Below, in pieces: positions 1-9,017 of a DNA stretch of 64,000 nt. This DNA is from a bacterium. GTDB lineage: Bacteria; SZUA-182; SZUA-191; JAJRXT01. The translations under genes were made by a program, and so were the position numbers. The notes below the pieces were generated by a model. The model ran no database searches and had not been told where the DNA came from. It was given only the letters and a program-made list of their open reading frames with translations. Each line of letters opens with the position of its first letter. Position 1 is the first letter of the stretch. The stretch spans positions 1 through 64,000 of the forward strand of contig JAJRXT010000096.1 of NCBI GenBank assembly GCA_024276125.1, given 5' to 3'.

Positions 1-134
1 AAACCCGCCCCTACAGCAAGAGGGGATATGTCACTCTTCTACAAAAATTTTACGTCAATCAAATCTATACAAAACACCAACTAGCTGATATATAAAAACA
101 TTTTAATTTTTCTTATGTCGAACTCAGGTTACAA

Positions 135-291
135 TATACTCAGGGCTGTTCACTTCTACTGAAAAATGCTTATTTTCTGTCATTCTGGAGCGGAGCGGAG
201 AATCTCCCCGCTTACGGATGCGGGAGATTCTTCACTGCGCTTACGCTTCGTTCAAGAATGACAAACATAGAAGTGAACAGCCCTGAGTATA
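135..291. repeat. Family-A palindromic repeat with long outer arms
   Basis: A core running from TGTCATTCT to AGAATGACA (178-263) is enclosed by a perfect 24-bp terminal inverted repeat (135-158 and 268-291, inner end CTGTTCACTTCTA). The core is the interspersed family that recurs about twenty times in this window, but these outer arms differ from the GCTGTTGACTTAA arms of the other copies. It fills most of the first 400 bases. I see no gene before position 404. Confidence 0.8.
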
Positions 292-403
292 TACTTGAAA
301 AAATATTTTTTCATGGTATAAAACAAATAATTGCTTTGCATAATTGTTATATCAGTACCAGAAGTTGGTTAATGCAATTAACTCAACCTTGGGAAAAACA
401 AAA

Positions 404-583
404 ATGGCAAATTTAAAATCATTATGGGAGAAAAGTATTAAGCAGGAAATTAAAGAAATTCGCAAACACCGCTTCTATATTAAGAAAAGATTGGGTTACG
501 ATATTGGTCTGGAGGCCGCAGCTAAAGATTGGGTAGATAAATATGCCGCCTCTTTTAGAAGTAATTGGAATCAAAACAAGTAG
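404..583 (+). CDS. Small conserved protein of unknown function
   Basis: A 59-residue protein from the ATG at 404; a TTG at 344 would add 20 residues. No strong ribosome binding site precedes either start. It is basic and helical, with a pattern EIRKHRFYIKKRLGYDIG followed by A-A-x-DW and FRSNW. This resembles small bacterial proteins carrying an 'EIxKHKWxxSEKxGxDIGxxxAxxDW' signature, which I recall only as uncharacterised. It lies just after a palindromic repeat and is followed by another at 689. No partner gene suggests a role. It may be a genuine small gene or the remnant of a larger one. Confidence 0.5.
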   Translation: MANLKSLWEKSIKQEIKEIRKHRFYIKKRLGYDIGLEAAAKDWVDKYAASFRSNWNQNK

Positions 584-688
584 CTCATGCCTTTTTATCC
601 GCTCAGTTGGGGTATTGTTATTCTGAACAAATAGACGGCGGCGTATTAATTAACCCAAGTTGCCAGCTATGGTAAAGTTGTCCATTTT

Positions 689-766
689 TGTCATTCTTAA
701 GGCCGAAGGCCGAAGAATCTCCCCCCGCAATAGCGAGGAGATTATTCACTCCGTTTAAGAATGACA
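689..766. repeat. Family-A palindromic repeat
   Basis: Core from TGTCATTCTT to AAGAATGACA with the internal motif GGCCGAAGGCCGAAGAATCT. It sits between the small conserved protein and the lipoprotein gene. Confidence 0.8.
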
Positions 767-844
767 GCTATGTAAAACCGAATTTTTCTACAAATGAACC
801 CATAGACAGCAAATTGGGTTAATTATAACTTATCAGGTAAATTT

Positions 845-1108
845 ATGAATAAAATTAAACTGACAAGAGTCGTTATAACTATGCTGACAACCTCAGCTCT
901 TTTGGCCTGCGCTGCGCTTCCTCCAGCGGACGGTTTTGACGAAGAATTTAAAGAACCCACTCCCACAGAACTAAGAGAAATTCATCGTCAAGAAATGGTG
1001 CGGGGATTTAACGACGAACATTATCCCTGGCGCATAGACCCCGCCGAGGGGCATATACACTATTCTCACACAAGTACGCCAAGACATAACAAACATACCA
1101 GAAAATAA
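845..1108 (+). CDS. Small lipoprotein, function unknown
   Basis: An 87-residue protein with a classical lipoprotein signal: basic N-terminus, hydrophobic stretch, and the lipobox LLAC ending at Cys22. The mature part is short, acidic in the middle (DEEFKEP) and His/Arg-rich at the C-terminus (HIHYSHTS..HNKHTRK). That tail might bind metal, but this is only inference. An AGG lies 7 bases before the ATG. It stands alone between repeats and no family is recognised. Confidence 0.6.
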   Translation: MNKIKLTRVVITMLTTSALLACAALPPADGFDEEFKEPTPTELREIHRQEMVRGFNDEHYPWRIDPAEGHIHYSHTSTPRHNKHTRK

Positions 1109-1217
1109 AATAACCCAAGGTACTGAAAATACAACCTATATTTTTAAGTTTTTTGATTAAAAGCGTAAAATACCTATAGGTAAACATTGCTTAAGATTAA
1201 CTACCGAATTATTCGCC

Positions 1218-2657
1218 TTAAACCGCCCATTTATTCTGTTTAGCTAATTTATCTTCTATCTCCAGTTTTTTATCCTCATAGCCAATGCGCCCCATTAGGG
1301 CATAAGTCGCCTGTTTCCCCTGTTCCACGCCGGGTTGATCAAATGCGTTTATCCCATACAGCGAACCGGCAAACGCAGTTTGTACTTGAAGCATATAAAG
1401 TAATTGCCCCATAGTGAAGGCATTTAGCTTAGGTATGCTTATTGTGCAATTGGGACGCTTATTTGATTTTAGCGCCAAGGCGGTAGCTGTTTGCTCAGCC
1501 AGCAGTAATTCACCCAAATCATGTCCGCCCAGATAACTTATACCCTCTTGTTGAAGAAATGCCAATGGAATCGGTATGTTGTAACCGGAGTCTTGCACCC
1601 TTATAAAGGTGATTACTTTATCAAACGGTCCTTCTATATATAATTGTAATTGTGAATGCTGATCAGTTGCCCCTACAGCGCCAACCGGCGTCTGACCCAC
1701 ATTTACCACATCCCCGCTGACAGAATATTTTTTCCCCAAACTTTCAGCCCACAATTGGGCAAACCAGAAAGCGCTATACTGCAAGCTGGAACTATAAGGC
1801 ATCATTACACAAATCCGCTTGTTTTTGGCAGTATCAGCCAAATATAATAACGCCGCATTCAAATAAGCCGGATTATCTCTTAACTTGCCGCTTTGACACA
1901 GCTTATCCATATAAGCTGCGCCTGCCAGCAATTGGCGTATATCAATGCCGCATACAGCAGCAGACAATAAGCCCACCGGCGTAAAAACGGAAAACCTGCC
2001 TCCCACCCCGGGCGGAATATCCAAGGCGGCATACCCCTGGCTTACCGCAATTTGCCTTAGCGCGCCTTTTTTAGGATCAGTTGTGGCAATTATGTGTTTG
2101 GCGTAATTTTCTTCCCCCACTGCATCTATTAAGGCCTTACGAAGTATCAAAAAATTACTCATGGTCTCCGCCGTAGAACCGGATTTGGTAATGACATTTA
2201 TAGCGGTCTTATCCCAGGATATAATATCCAGCAGGCCTTTAAGCTTGCCGGCATCCACATTATCGGTAAAAAATATCCTAGGGCTGCCATTGCGGCCTTG
2301 TTTGGATAACAGATTATAATATGGGTGATTAAGCGCCTGATGCAGCGCCTGAGGACCTAATGCCGAGCCGCCGATACCGACTAAGATAAAATTATCGAAT
2401 TTTCCTCTTACGTACTTGCTTAGCTCAATAATTTTAGATAGGCTCTCTTTGCTCTGATACGGCAGATCCATAAAAGCAAGCTCTCCCGCCTTGCGCCTTT
2501 CAGTCAACTGCCGATGAATCTCATCAGTTATCGGCTGCAAATCATCCAATTGCTTATCAGTAATTCCGTGTTCTTCACCGATTGCATCAGCCGTCATATT
2601 GGTATAATCAAGCCTTATTCTCATACTATCCTGCCAGGCGCTGTCCTTATAATCCAT
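1218..2657 (-). CDS. pgi: Glucose-6-phosphate isomerase
   Basis: Interconverts glucose 6-phosphate and fructose 6-phosphate in the cytoplasm (glycolysis/gluconeogenesis). The 479-residue protein carries two SIS sugar-phosphate domains. GIGGSALG is at residues 94-101, ITKSGSTAE follows, DQHSQLQL holds the catalytic-region His, and the PGI signature FDQPGVEQGK sits near residue 437. The length fits the bacterial short form. A GGGGGAA ribosome binding site lies 6 bases before the ATG. It is monocistronic, flanked by repeats, and appears intact. Confidence 0.97.
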   Translation of the reverse strand: MDYKDSAWQDSMRIRLDYTNMTADAIGEEHGITDKQLDDLQPITDEIHRQLTERRKAGELAFMDLPYQSKESLSKIIELSKYVRGKFDNFILVGIGGSALGPQALHQALNHPYYNLLSKQGRNGSPRIFFTDNVDAGKLKGLLDIISWDKTAINVITKSGSTAETMSNFLILRKALIDAVGEENYAKHIIATTDPKKGALRQIAVSQGYAALDIPPGVGGRFSVFTPVGLLSAAVCGIDIRQLLAGAAYMDKLCQSGKLRDNPAYLNAALLYLADTAKNKRICVMMPYSSSLQYSAFWFAQLWAESLGKKYSVSGDVVNVGQTPVGAVGATDQHSQLQLYIEGPFDKVITFIRVQDSGYNIPIPLAFLQQEGISYLGGHDLGELLLAEQTATALALKSNKRPNCTISIPKLNAFTMGQLLYMLQVQTAFAGSLYGINAFDQPGVEQGKQATYALMGRIGYEDKKLEIEDKLAKQNKWAV

Positions 2658-2742
2658 AACTGTTCCCCCTATAATAATCTTAAGTTCAACATAAATCTTA
2701 TTGATTTTATTGCCTTGTAGGAACAGCGGCTTGTCCCTGATA

Positions 2743-2885
2743 CTGTTGACTTAAGGGCTATACTATTATGAAAAGCGTTTCTTAGTCTGTCATTCTGAGG
2801 CCGGAGGCCGAAGAATCTGTAAGCATACGCTGGCAGATTCTTCGCTTCGCTTCGCTTCAGAATGACAGCTACTTTAAGTCAACAG
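2743..2885. repeat. Family-A palindromic repeat with GCTGTTGACTTAA arms
   Basis: Core TGTCATTCTG..CAGAATGACA at 2788-2867, bounded by CTGTTGACTTAA (2743-2754) and TTAAGTCAACAG (2874-2885). These outer arms recur at many copies and show that the mobile or duplicated unit is longer than the core hairpin, about 140-160 bp. Confidence 0.85.
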
Positions 2886-2910
2886 CATTGGGGGCGCATC
2901 CCCGCCCGTT

Positions 2911-2939
2911 GTAGGGGCAGGTTTAAAACCTGCCCCTAC
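2911..2939. repeat. 29-nt perfect palindrome (family E, GTAGGGGC)
   Basis: GTAGGGGCAGGTTT with its reverse complement and a one-base centre. Related copies lie at 60907-60935 and, degenerate, at 8960, 30105, 43262 and 52430. It lies downstream of thiD and could act as a 3' hairpin, but there is no T run. Confidence 0.75.
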
Positions 2940-2977
2940 AGGATAACAAAATCAACAAGTTTTATGTAGATTTTCTG

Positions 2978-3751
2978 TTATAGTAAATAACTCCCCTGCC
3001 CCAAATCAAGCGGGCGCTGTAATTTATCTGTAGTATAATCTATAGCATCCGATACGGCTTCCGTCAATGGCCTGCCTTTGGCAGCCAATGCGGCAATAGC
3101 CGATGAAAGCGCACAGCCGGTACCGTGGTATCCCTTGTCCTTATCGCTTATCTTTAAATGCTCATAATAGGTAAATTTGGAACCGTCATATAACAAATCC
3201 ATTACTTTATTACCGGTTAGGTGTCCTCCTTTAATAAGTACAAAACGAGCGCCAAATTGGTGGATTTTTTTAGCCGCCTTTTTCATATCATCTACACTAT
3301 CTACTTTAAAACCGCACAAAATGCCGGCTTCTGATAGATTCGGAGTAATTAAATAACTTACAGGAATTAATTTATCCTTTAATAGACCAACAGCATTTTC
3401 ATTAAGCAGCACAGCCCCGCTGCTGGAATATAAGACAGGGTCTACGATTAATTTTTTAAGCTTATATTTATATATACAGCCGCAAACCGCATCAATCGTC
3501 TTTGCATCATAGAGCATACCGGTTTTTACGGCATCAACGCATATATCGCAAAGCAATGTTTCTAATTGTTCGATAATTATATTATTGCTAACAGGATATA
3601 CAGACTTAACGCCAAGCGTATTCTGACAGGTTATAGCGGCAGCTACGCTTACGCCGTATACCCCAAAATCCGAAAAGGTTTTAATATCGGCTGTAATACC
3701 GGCGCCGCTTATGGGATCAAAACCGGCTATACTAAGGGCGATTTTTTTCAT
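2978..3751 (-). CDS. thiD: Hydroxymethylpyrimidine (phosphate) kinase
   Basis: Phosphorylates HMP and HMP-P in thiamine biosynthesis. The 257-residue ribokinase-fold protein shows the N-terminal IAGFDPISGAGI motif, IVDPVL in the middle and the anion-hole/catalytic motif HGTGCALSSAIAA near the C-terminus. I prefer the ATG at 3751 (MKKIALSIAGFDP). An ATG 21 bases upstream lacks a ribosome binding site and adds residues outside the family. thiE follows upstream on the same strand across a family-A repeat, so the two thiamine genes may be co-transcribed. No TPP riboswitch was recognised. Confidence 0.93.
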   Translation of the reverse strand: MKKIALSIAGFDPISGAGITADIKTFSDFGVYGVSVAAAITCQNTLGVKSVYPVSNNIIIEQLETLLCDICVDAVKTGMLYDAKTIDAVCGCIYKYKLKKLIVDPVLYSSSGAVLLNENAVGLLKDKLIPVSYLITPNLSEAGILCGFKVDSVDDMKKAAKKIHQFGARFVLIKGGHLTGNKVMDLLYDGSKFTYYEHLKISDKDKGYHGTGCALSSAIAALAAKGRPLTEAVSDAIDYTTDKLQRPLDLGQGSYLL

Positions 3752-3800
3752 TATAGACTCTAATAAGCTCATAAATAAAATGAAAAGCTCTTTTTCAGCC

Positions 3801-3886
3801 TGTCATTCTGAGGCTGAAGGCCGAAGAATCTCCCCTCATAATAGCGAGCAGATTCTTCACTGCGCTTCGCTTCATTCAGAATGACA
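3801..3886. repeat. Family-A palindromic repeat
   Basis: Core TGTCATTCTG..CAGAATGACA between thiE and thiD. Its right outer arm (TTAATTCAACAGTATTG) extends past the thiE stop and supplies the last codons of thiE. Confidence 0.85.
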
Positions 3887-3887
3887 G

Positions 3888-4556
3888 TTACCTTAATTCA
3901 ACAGTATTGCTGCTCCCCAAGGGGGAGAGAAGATGTGGTTTGGAAAGCATTTGTTTTAATTCTCTGGCGGCAGATGTTACATCGTCCGCATCGGCTATAG
4001 CCGATATAACCGCAATACGGCGGATACCGCTATCAACCAAACCGGGCAGATTATGCCGGTTAATCCCGCCTATAGCCAGCCAGGGGATATGGATTTTTTC
4101 ATTATATTGTTTTATCAATTCCAAGCCTACTGGAGCGCATACGTCTGGTTTACTGTTTGTATGAAATACAGGTCCCATTGCTATATAGTCAGCCCCGCCG
4201 GACTGAGCCGTAAGCGCTTGCTGTATGCTATGGGTGGATATGCCGATAATACAATCTTTACCCAATATATATCTTGCAGCATCAATCGGCAGGTCGTCCT
4301 GTCCCAGATGCACCCCGTCTGCACCTACGGCTTGCGCTATATCCAGTCGATCATTAATTATAAGCGGGATACCGGCGCTAGCGGTAATTTGCCGGATTAT
4401 CCGCGCCTGTTCTAAAAAAACGGCTGTATTTTTACCCTTACAGCGCAATTGTATAATATCTGCGCCGCCGGATATAATGCTTTGGGCAAACTCTGCCGGT
4501 GAGTGTTTCGGATTAGGTTCTATATTAATAATAACATACAGATTAAACGGCTTCAT
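3888..4556 (-). CDS. thiE: Thiamine-phosphate synthase
   Basis: Joins HMP pyrophosphate and thiazole phosphate to thiamine phosphate. The 222-residue TIM barrel has the expected landmarks: QLRCKGK, INDRLDIAQAVGADGVHLGQ, GISTHS, YIAMGPVFHTNSK and AIGGIN. I use the ATG at 4556 (MKPFNLYVI). The longer frame from 4607 would translate part of the adjacent palindromic repeat. The C-terminus is odd: the last four codons, ending in VELR, lie in the outer arm of the next repeat, so the repeat has been captured as coding sequence. It pairs with thiD downstream. Confidence 0.93.
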   Translation of the reverse strand: MKPFNLYVIINIEPNPKHSPAEFAQSIISGGADIIQLRCKGKNTAVFLEQARIIRQITASAGIPLIINDRLDIAQAVGADGVHLGQDDLPIDAARYILGKDCIIGISTHSIQQALTAQSGGADYIAMGPVFHTNSKPDVCAPVGLELIKQYNEKIHIPWLAIGGINRHNLPGLVDSGIRRIAVISAIADADDVTSAARELKQMLSKPHLLSPLGSSNTVELR

Positions 4557-4579
4557 TATAAATATGTCCGTAAGGTAGT

Positions 4580-4665
4580 TGTCATTCTGAATGAAGCGTA
4601 AGCGCAATGAAGAATCTGCCCCCGTATGCGAGTAGATTCTTCGGCTTTTAAGCCTCAGAATGACA
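4580..4665. repeat. Family-A palindromic repeat
   Basis: Core TGTCATTCTG..CAGAATGACA lying 14 bases beyond the stop of the methyltransferase gene and just before thiE. The close fit to a shortened gene end suggests insertion at the 3' end of that gene. Confidence 0.85.
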
Positions 4666-4678
4666 GGCTCTTATTATT

Positions 4679-5359
4679 TCACGCCGCCCATTTTGGAGCA
4701 AGCGCCTTTAAACCGGTCTGCCCGTTAGGGCTGGCCATTAGGCAAAAGAGGCTGGCTTCTGATTTTTCATCTGCATGAATAAATTGTAATTGTTTGGGTT
4801 CAATATTATACTGTTGCATCATTTTAAATAATTCAGCTAAGCGCTGTGCCGTATAAATAAGGTTTATTTTACCCCTGTTTTTAACCAGATAGCAACATGC
4901 TTTTATTAGCTGCTCCATATTGACCGATAATTCATGCCGGGCGCCAGCAATATTGCTATTGGGGTTTATACGACCGGCGCCGCACTTCCAATACGGCGGA
5001 TTGGCAGCTAGCGCATCAAATTCGTGCGGGTCAAATAATGAGCCGATATCCCGCATATCCCCTTGGACAATAGACATTTTATGCTCAAGGTTATTTATTT
5101 TAACATTTTCTTTGGCCAATGCGGTTAATTAAGGCTGTAATTCCAGTCCTATCACTTGTTTTACTTCAGGACGCTTGGCCAGTATAAGCCCGATAATACC
5201 GCAGCCGCAGCCAAGATCAATCACGCGTCCTGCCAGTGGAATAACAGCAAAATCAGCTATTAACAAGGCATCGACTGAAAAACGATATCCATTTTGCGAC
5301 TGAAGCAATTTTAAGCCGTGCGATTTTATTACATCTAATGTATGATTCTGGATGTTCAT
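4679..5359 (-). pseudogene. TrmN6/YfiC-type tRNA adenine-N6 methyltransferase, one in-frame TAA
   Basis: A Rossmann-fold SAM methyltransferase resembling tRNA1(Val) A37-N6 methyltransferases. It shows RFSVDALLIADF, the SAM-binding VIDLGCGCGIIGLILA and the catalytic NPPYW. The frame is continuous over 227 codons except for codon 77, a TAA at 5129-5131. The interruption falls in GLELQP-stop-LTALAKENV, where Glu is the family-typical residue, so GAA to TAA is the simplest origin. No frameshift is needed. The C-terminus (..ALAPKWAA) also stops about 20 residues short of the family norm, right beside a family-A repeat. Unless the stop is read through or is an assembly error, the product is inactive. 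Confidence 0.8.
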
Positions 5360-5401
5360 TTTTATTTTAACTCATGTTACGCAAAAAATAATAATCTCAC
5401 C

Positions 5402-5579
5402 GTAGGGTGGATTAAGGGGTCTGGTATAACAGATATTCGTTATAAATTAAAGACAATACTTTTTATGAAAGAGTACCCCGAATCCACCACTAAGGTGTGG
5501 TGGATTCGCAACTGTCAAAAAACGTAATCCCAACATATTTTTTTAGAGTCTTTCCCTATATGAGCTTGATCCACCCTAC
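5402..5579. repeat. Family-F inverted-repeat element (GTAGGGTGGA ends)
   Basis: The ends GTAGGGTGGAT and its near complement ATCCACCCTAC enclose about 178 bp with an internal GAATCCACCA/TGGTGGATTC palindrome. Related copies or fragments are at 21174, 23688-23823 and 43108-43199. It fills the gap between the methyltransferase and truA. I see no gene inside. Confidence 0.7.
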
Positions 5580-5616
5580 ATTTAACTTAAGTCAACAGCA
5601 TTGGTCACACACCCTT

Positions 5617-6351
5617 TTAATATTCTACTTTGACTAAAAACAGTCCTTGCGCGGGAGCGGTAGGCCCCGCCTGTCTGCGGTCGCGTGCCGCTAGTATCTC
5701 TTTTATATCATTTGCGTCTATTTTATTGCGTCCCGCCTCTACTAAGGTACCCACAATGTTTCTTACCATATGGCGCAAAAAACCGCTGCCTGTTATTTCA
5801 AATATAATAAAGTTATTTTGTTCTTTTATAGTTAATGTTAGTATAGTTTTCACTGGGTCATTGGAGCTGCAACCGGAGCCTTGGAATGACCCGAAATGAT
5901 GCTTACCCAAGAAACAAACAGCGGCGGCGCGCATATTATCTATATTTAATGGACTTGGAATATGCCAGCTGTAATTGCGCTCAAATGGAGAAGGATATAA
6001 GCCGGTCAGAATTCGGTATACATATTTTTTAGTCTTAGCCTGATAGCTGGCGTGAAAATCAATCGGCATATCTTTTGCACCGATTATCACAATATCAAAC
6101 GGCAACATGCTGTTTAGCGCCTTAGGCAGGTTTTTTTCCGGTATATTATGTTCGGTTATAAAATGAGCGGTTTGTTCTAAGGCATGCACTCCGGCATCAG
6201 TGCGTCCTGAGGCATGCAGGCGGACATTTTTGCTGGTTATTTTAGACAGTTTTGCTTATAAAACCCCTTGTATGGTTCTGGCTCTTGGTTGTACTTGCCA
6301 GCCTGAAAAATTAGTCCCGTCGTAGGCAATTGTCAATTTTAAATTACGCAT
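5617..6351 (-). pseudogene. truA: tRNA pseudouridine synthase A, one in-frame TAA
   Basis: Makes pseudouridine at tRNA positions 38-40. From the ATG at 6351 the 245-codon frame has [13 protein letters not shown], the catalytic GRTDAGVHA, and the C-terminal GSGFLRHMVRNIVGTL. Codon 32 is TAA (6256-6258), between RTIQGVL and AKLSKIT. E. coli TruA has Glu here (SVQEKLEKAL), so GAA to TAA fits. The reading frame is otherwise perfect. An in-frame GTG at 6189 could start a truncated product, which would lack the N-terminal strand and the catalytic Asp region. It lies downstream of ecfT, as in the Firmicute ecfA-ecfT-truA order. Confidence 0.9.
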
Positions 6352-6455
6352 TTTTTTATGTTTATGTTTCGGGGTGTCTCATCCCGAAACGCCTAGATAA
6401 TGTTTCGGGATGAGACATCCAGAAACATATAAGCGACCAACGGAAACGTAGGGGC

Positions 6456-6614
6456 AATGCTGTTGAATTAAGAGGATTCTGTACAAAAATGGCGCTTCTT
6501 AGCCTGTCATTCTTAAGGCCGTAAGGCCGAAGAATCTCTCCCTGCGATAGCGAGCAGATTCTTCATTCCGCTTCGCTTCATTCAGAATGACAGCTCTCTT
6601 AAGTCAACAACATT
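6456..6614. repeat. Family-A palindromic repeat with outer arms
   Basis: Core at 6505-6592, outer arms AATGCTGTTGAATTAAG and TTAAGTCAACAACATT. It lies between ecfT and truA. The rest of the gap (6360-6431) holds a TGTTTCGGG/CCCGAAACA palindromic repeat. Confidence 0.85.
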
Positions 6615-6660
6615 GAAGCGTAGGGGGAATTACCCTAAAATCGACCGAGGCGCCACACCT

Positions 6661-7434
6661 CTAAAAGCAAGATATTATCATCACTAACATTACCATTGCA
6701 ACAACTATATAGTCTTTATGGTATAGTTTGAATGGATGCAGCCTGCTTCTTGTGCGCTTAACCGAATAACCGCGGATGTGCATAGCCAGCGCTACATTTT
6801 CGGCTTTTCGCTCGGCGCCTATAATAAGCGGCAGAATTAACACCAAAGCGTTGCGGGCTTTTTGTATTATATTACCCTCGCCGATAATTATACCTCTGGC
6901 TTTTTGAGCCATTAACAGACGATGAGATTCTGAAAATAATACGGGGACAAACTGCATAGCCAAAGTAATCATCATAGCTAAAGCGGCTGTCGGCAGTCCC
7001 AGACGTTTTAGCGGGGACAACATAGACTCCAGGCCTTGAGTAAGCCGTATGGGCGAGGTGGTCAGCATCAAAATACTTGAGTTCATTATAAGCAGCGCTA
7101 AACGCAAACTTATCAATATACCCATGTATAACCCTTCATAGGTAATTCGCCAACCGGTAAAAATATAACGGCCCGGCGTAAAAAATACATGGAATATTAT
7201 ACCAAAAATAAACAGCCATTTTAGCGAATAAAGGGCTTTTAATATTTTAGCATACGATATACGGCCAAGGGCTATCGCCAAAAATGTTATAGCAAAAACC
7301 AGCCCTAAGCCTAAAATAGAACAAAACGAGGCGCAGATCAAGCCTAAGAGCGCTAAAAACTTTATACGCGGGTCTAATTTATGAATACAGCTATTGTTAT
7401 TATTATAAGTTGGAGCGGCTATAGATTTAAACAA
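6661..7434 (-). CDS. ecfT: Energy-coupling factor transporter transmembrane protein EcfT
   Basis: The membrane coupling subunit of an ECF vitamin/metal importer. The 257-residue protein has about five to six hydrophobic segments (around residues 27-55, 70-90, 105-125, 150-165, 205-215, 240-257) and the two Ala-Arg-Gly-type coupling-helix motifs, AQKARGI and AMHIRGY, which dock onto the ATPases. It apparently starts at TTG (7434) without a clear ribosome binding site. No EcfA ATPase or S-component is adjacent, so its partners are elsewhere. truA follows on the same strand about 310 bp downstream. Confidence 0.9.
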   Translation of the reverse strand: MFKSIAAPTYNNNNSCIHKLDPRIKFLALLGLICASFCSILGLGLVFAITFLAIALGRISYAKILKALYSLKWLFIFGIIFHVFFTPGRYIFTGWRITYEGLYMGILISLRLALLIMNSSILMLTTSPIRLTQGLESMLSPLKRLGLPTAALAMMITLAMQFVPVLFSESHRLLMAQKARGIIIGEGNIIQKARNALVLILPLIIGAERKAENVALAMHIRGYSVKRTRSRLHPFKLYHKDYIVVAMVMLVMIISCF

Positions 7435-7649
7435 TTATTTTAGTCTTTATGAATTTCAAAGATTATAGAATTATTCCGGTTTACAATTAGAAATAAATTA
7501 TGCTATCTTTATATGATATCTGTCAAGCATCTGCTTACAGTTAAATTTATTATTTCACCAAATTAACATATTATAATATATAAGCGGGTAAAAAATTAAC
7601 AAACATATATTTAGGTTAAATGCTGCCAACTATTTTATTAGGAGGAACA

Positions 7650-8813
7650 ATGATATATTTTGACAATGCAGCTACCAGTTGGCCTAAGCCGGAAGCAGTA
7701 TATAAGGCAATGGACCATTGTATGCGTTATGTAGGAGCAAATCCGGGACGTTCGGGACACAAAATGTCAGTTGAAGCCGAACGTCTTGTGCTTAATGCAC
7801 GTGAAATTTTGGCCGAAATATTTGCAGTGGAGGATTCTTCAAGGATAATACTTACCTTTAATGCTACTGATTCGCTTAATTTGGGTATTAAATGTATGCT
7901 GCGCCCGGGAGACCATGTGATTACCACCTGTTTTGAGCATAATTCGGTGATTCGTCCCCTAAGACATTTAGAACAAAAGGGAATTATTGAATTAACCGTA
8001 GTAAACTGCACTAAAGAGGGTATCCTAGACCCGCGGGATATAGAAAAAGCCATACGTTCTAATACCCGATTAGTGGCTGTAATTCATGCCTCTAATGTAA
8101 TAGGCACAATTATGCCGGCAGAAGAAATCGGCGAGATAGTCTCTAAATATGACGGGGTTTATTATTTAATTGATGCGGCGCAGACAGCGGGCGTTTTTCC
8201 CATTGACGTAAAAAAATATAAGGTTGATTTATTGGCTTTTGCCGGACATAAATGCCTGTTTGGTCCTCAGGGTACCGGCGGATTATATGTAGGCGAAGGG
8301 ATTGAAGATATTATGCCCTCGCTTAAAGAAGGCGGTACCGGCAGTCTTTCAGAGCAGGAAGTACATCCAGATTTTCTGCCGGATAAATATGAAAGCGGCA
8401 CCAAAAATACAGTAGGGCTGGCGGGTTTAGCCGCTGGAGTGGAATTTATTATGAAAACCGGTATAGAAAAAATTCACGCACACGAACAGGAATTAACCGC
8501 TCAGCTTATTGAAGGATTGCAAGGTATTAAAGGCGTAACCTTATACGGCCCGCAGGACGCCAAAAAACAGACTTCAGTAATTTCTATAAATGTTGACGGA
8601 TTCCGCAGTAATGAAGTCGGTTATTATTTAGACCAAAAGCATGATGTTATGACCAGGGTAGGACTGCATTGCGCGCCGCTGGCTCATAAACGTATGGGGT
8701 CTGCGCCTGACGGTACGGCGCGCCTTAGTATGGGATATTTTAATACAGCCCAAGAAGTGGATGCGGTCTGTCAAGCGGTCAGCAAATTGGCCAAATCAGG
8801 TCCGCAGACATAA
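7650..8813 (+). CDS. Cysteine desulfurase family aminotransferase (class V)
   Basis: A PLP enzyme expected to release sulfur from cysteine as a persulfide for Fe-S or thio-cofactor synthesis. The 387-residue protein has MIYFDNAATSWPKP at the N-terminus, IDAAQTAGVFPID, the PLP lysine in AFAGHKCLFGPQGTGG, and a catalytic Cys in RVGLHCAPLAHKRMG. The start at 7650 is set by AGGAGG about 6 bases upstream; an earlier ATG at 7620 is in frame but unsupported. It resembles the IscS-like TIGR01977 group rather than NifS/IscS of an isc operon. It stands alone. Confidence 0.93.
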   Translation: MIYFDNAATSWPKPEAVYKAMDHCMRYVGANPGRSGHKMSVEAERLVLNAREILAEIFAVEDSSRIILTFNATDSLNLGIKCMLRPGDHVITTCFEHNSVIRPLRHLEQKGIIELTVVNCTKEGILDPRDIEKAIRSNTRLVAVIHASNVIGTIMPAEEIGEIVSKYDGVYYLIDAAQTAGVFPIDVKKYKVDLLAFAGHKCLFGPQGTGGLYVGEGIEDIMPSLKEGGTGSLSEQEVHPDFLPDKYESGTKNTVGLAGLAAGVEFIMKTGIEKIHAHEQELTAQLIEGLQGIKGVTLYGPQDAKKQTSVISINVDGFRSNEVGYYLDQKHDVMTRVGLHCAPLAHKRMGSAPDGTARLSMGYFNTAQEVDAVCQAVSKLAKSGPQT

Positions 8814-8833
8814 TTATTGAAATATTTATTAGC

Positions 8834-8919
8834 TGTCATTCTTAAGGCCGTAGGCCGAAGAATCTGCTCGCATATGGAGACAGATTCTTAACTCCACTTC
8901 GTTTCGTTTAAGAATGACA
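8834..8919. repeat. Family-A palindromic repeat
   Basis: Core TGTCATTCTT..AAGAATGACA between the desulfurase and comF. Confidence 0.85.
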
Positions 8920-9017
8920 AACTTAACACCTATTATAGAAACATAAAATTTTAAGTCAGCTATATAACAGGCGGGTTTAAAAACCCGCAGCTACAAAATT
9001 AAATTAATAATTAGCCT

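Noticed and set aside
4225-4578. 117-residue plus-strand frame opposite thiE
   Set aside because: Antisense shadow of thiE; the thiE reading is supported by clear motifs.
7520-7619. Riboswitch before the cysteine desulfurase gene
   Set aside because: Plain AT-rich sequence with no stable conserved stems.
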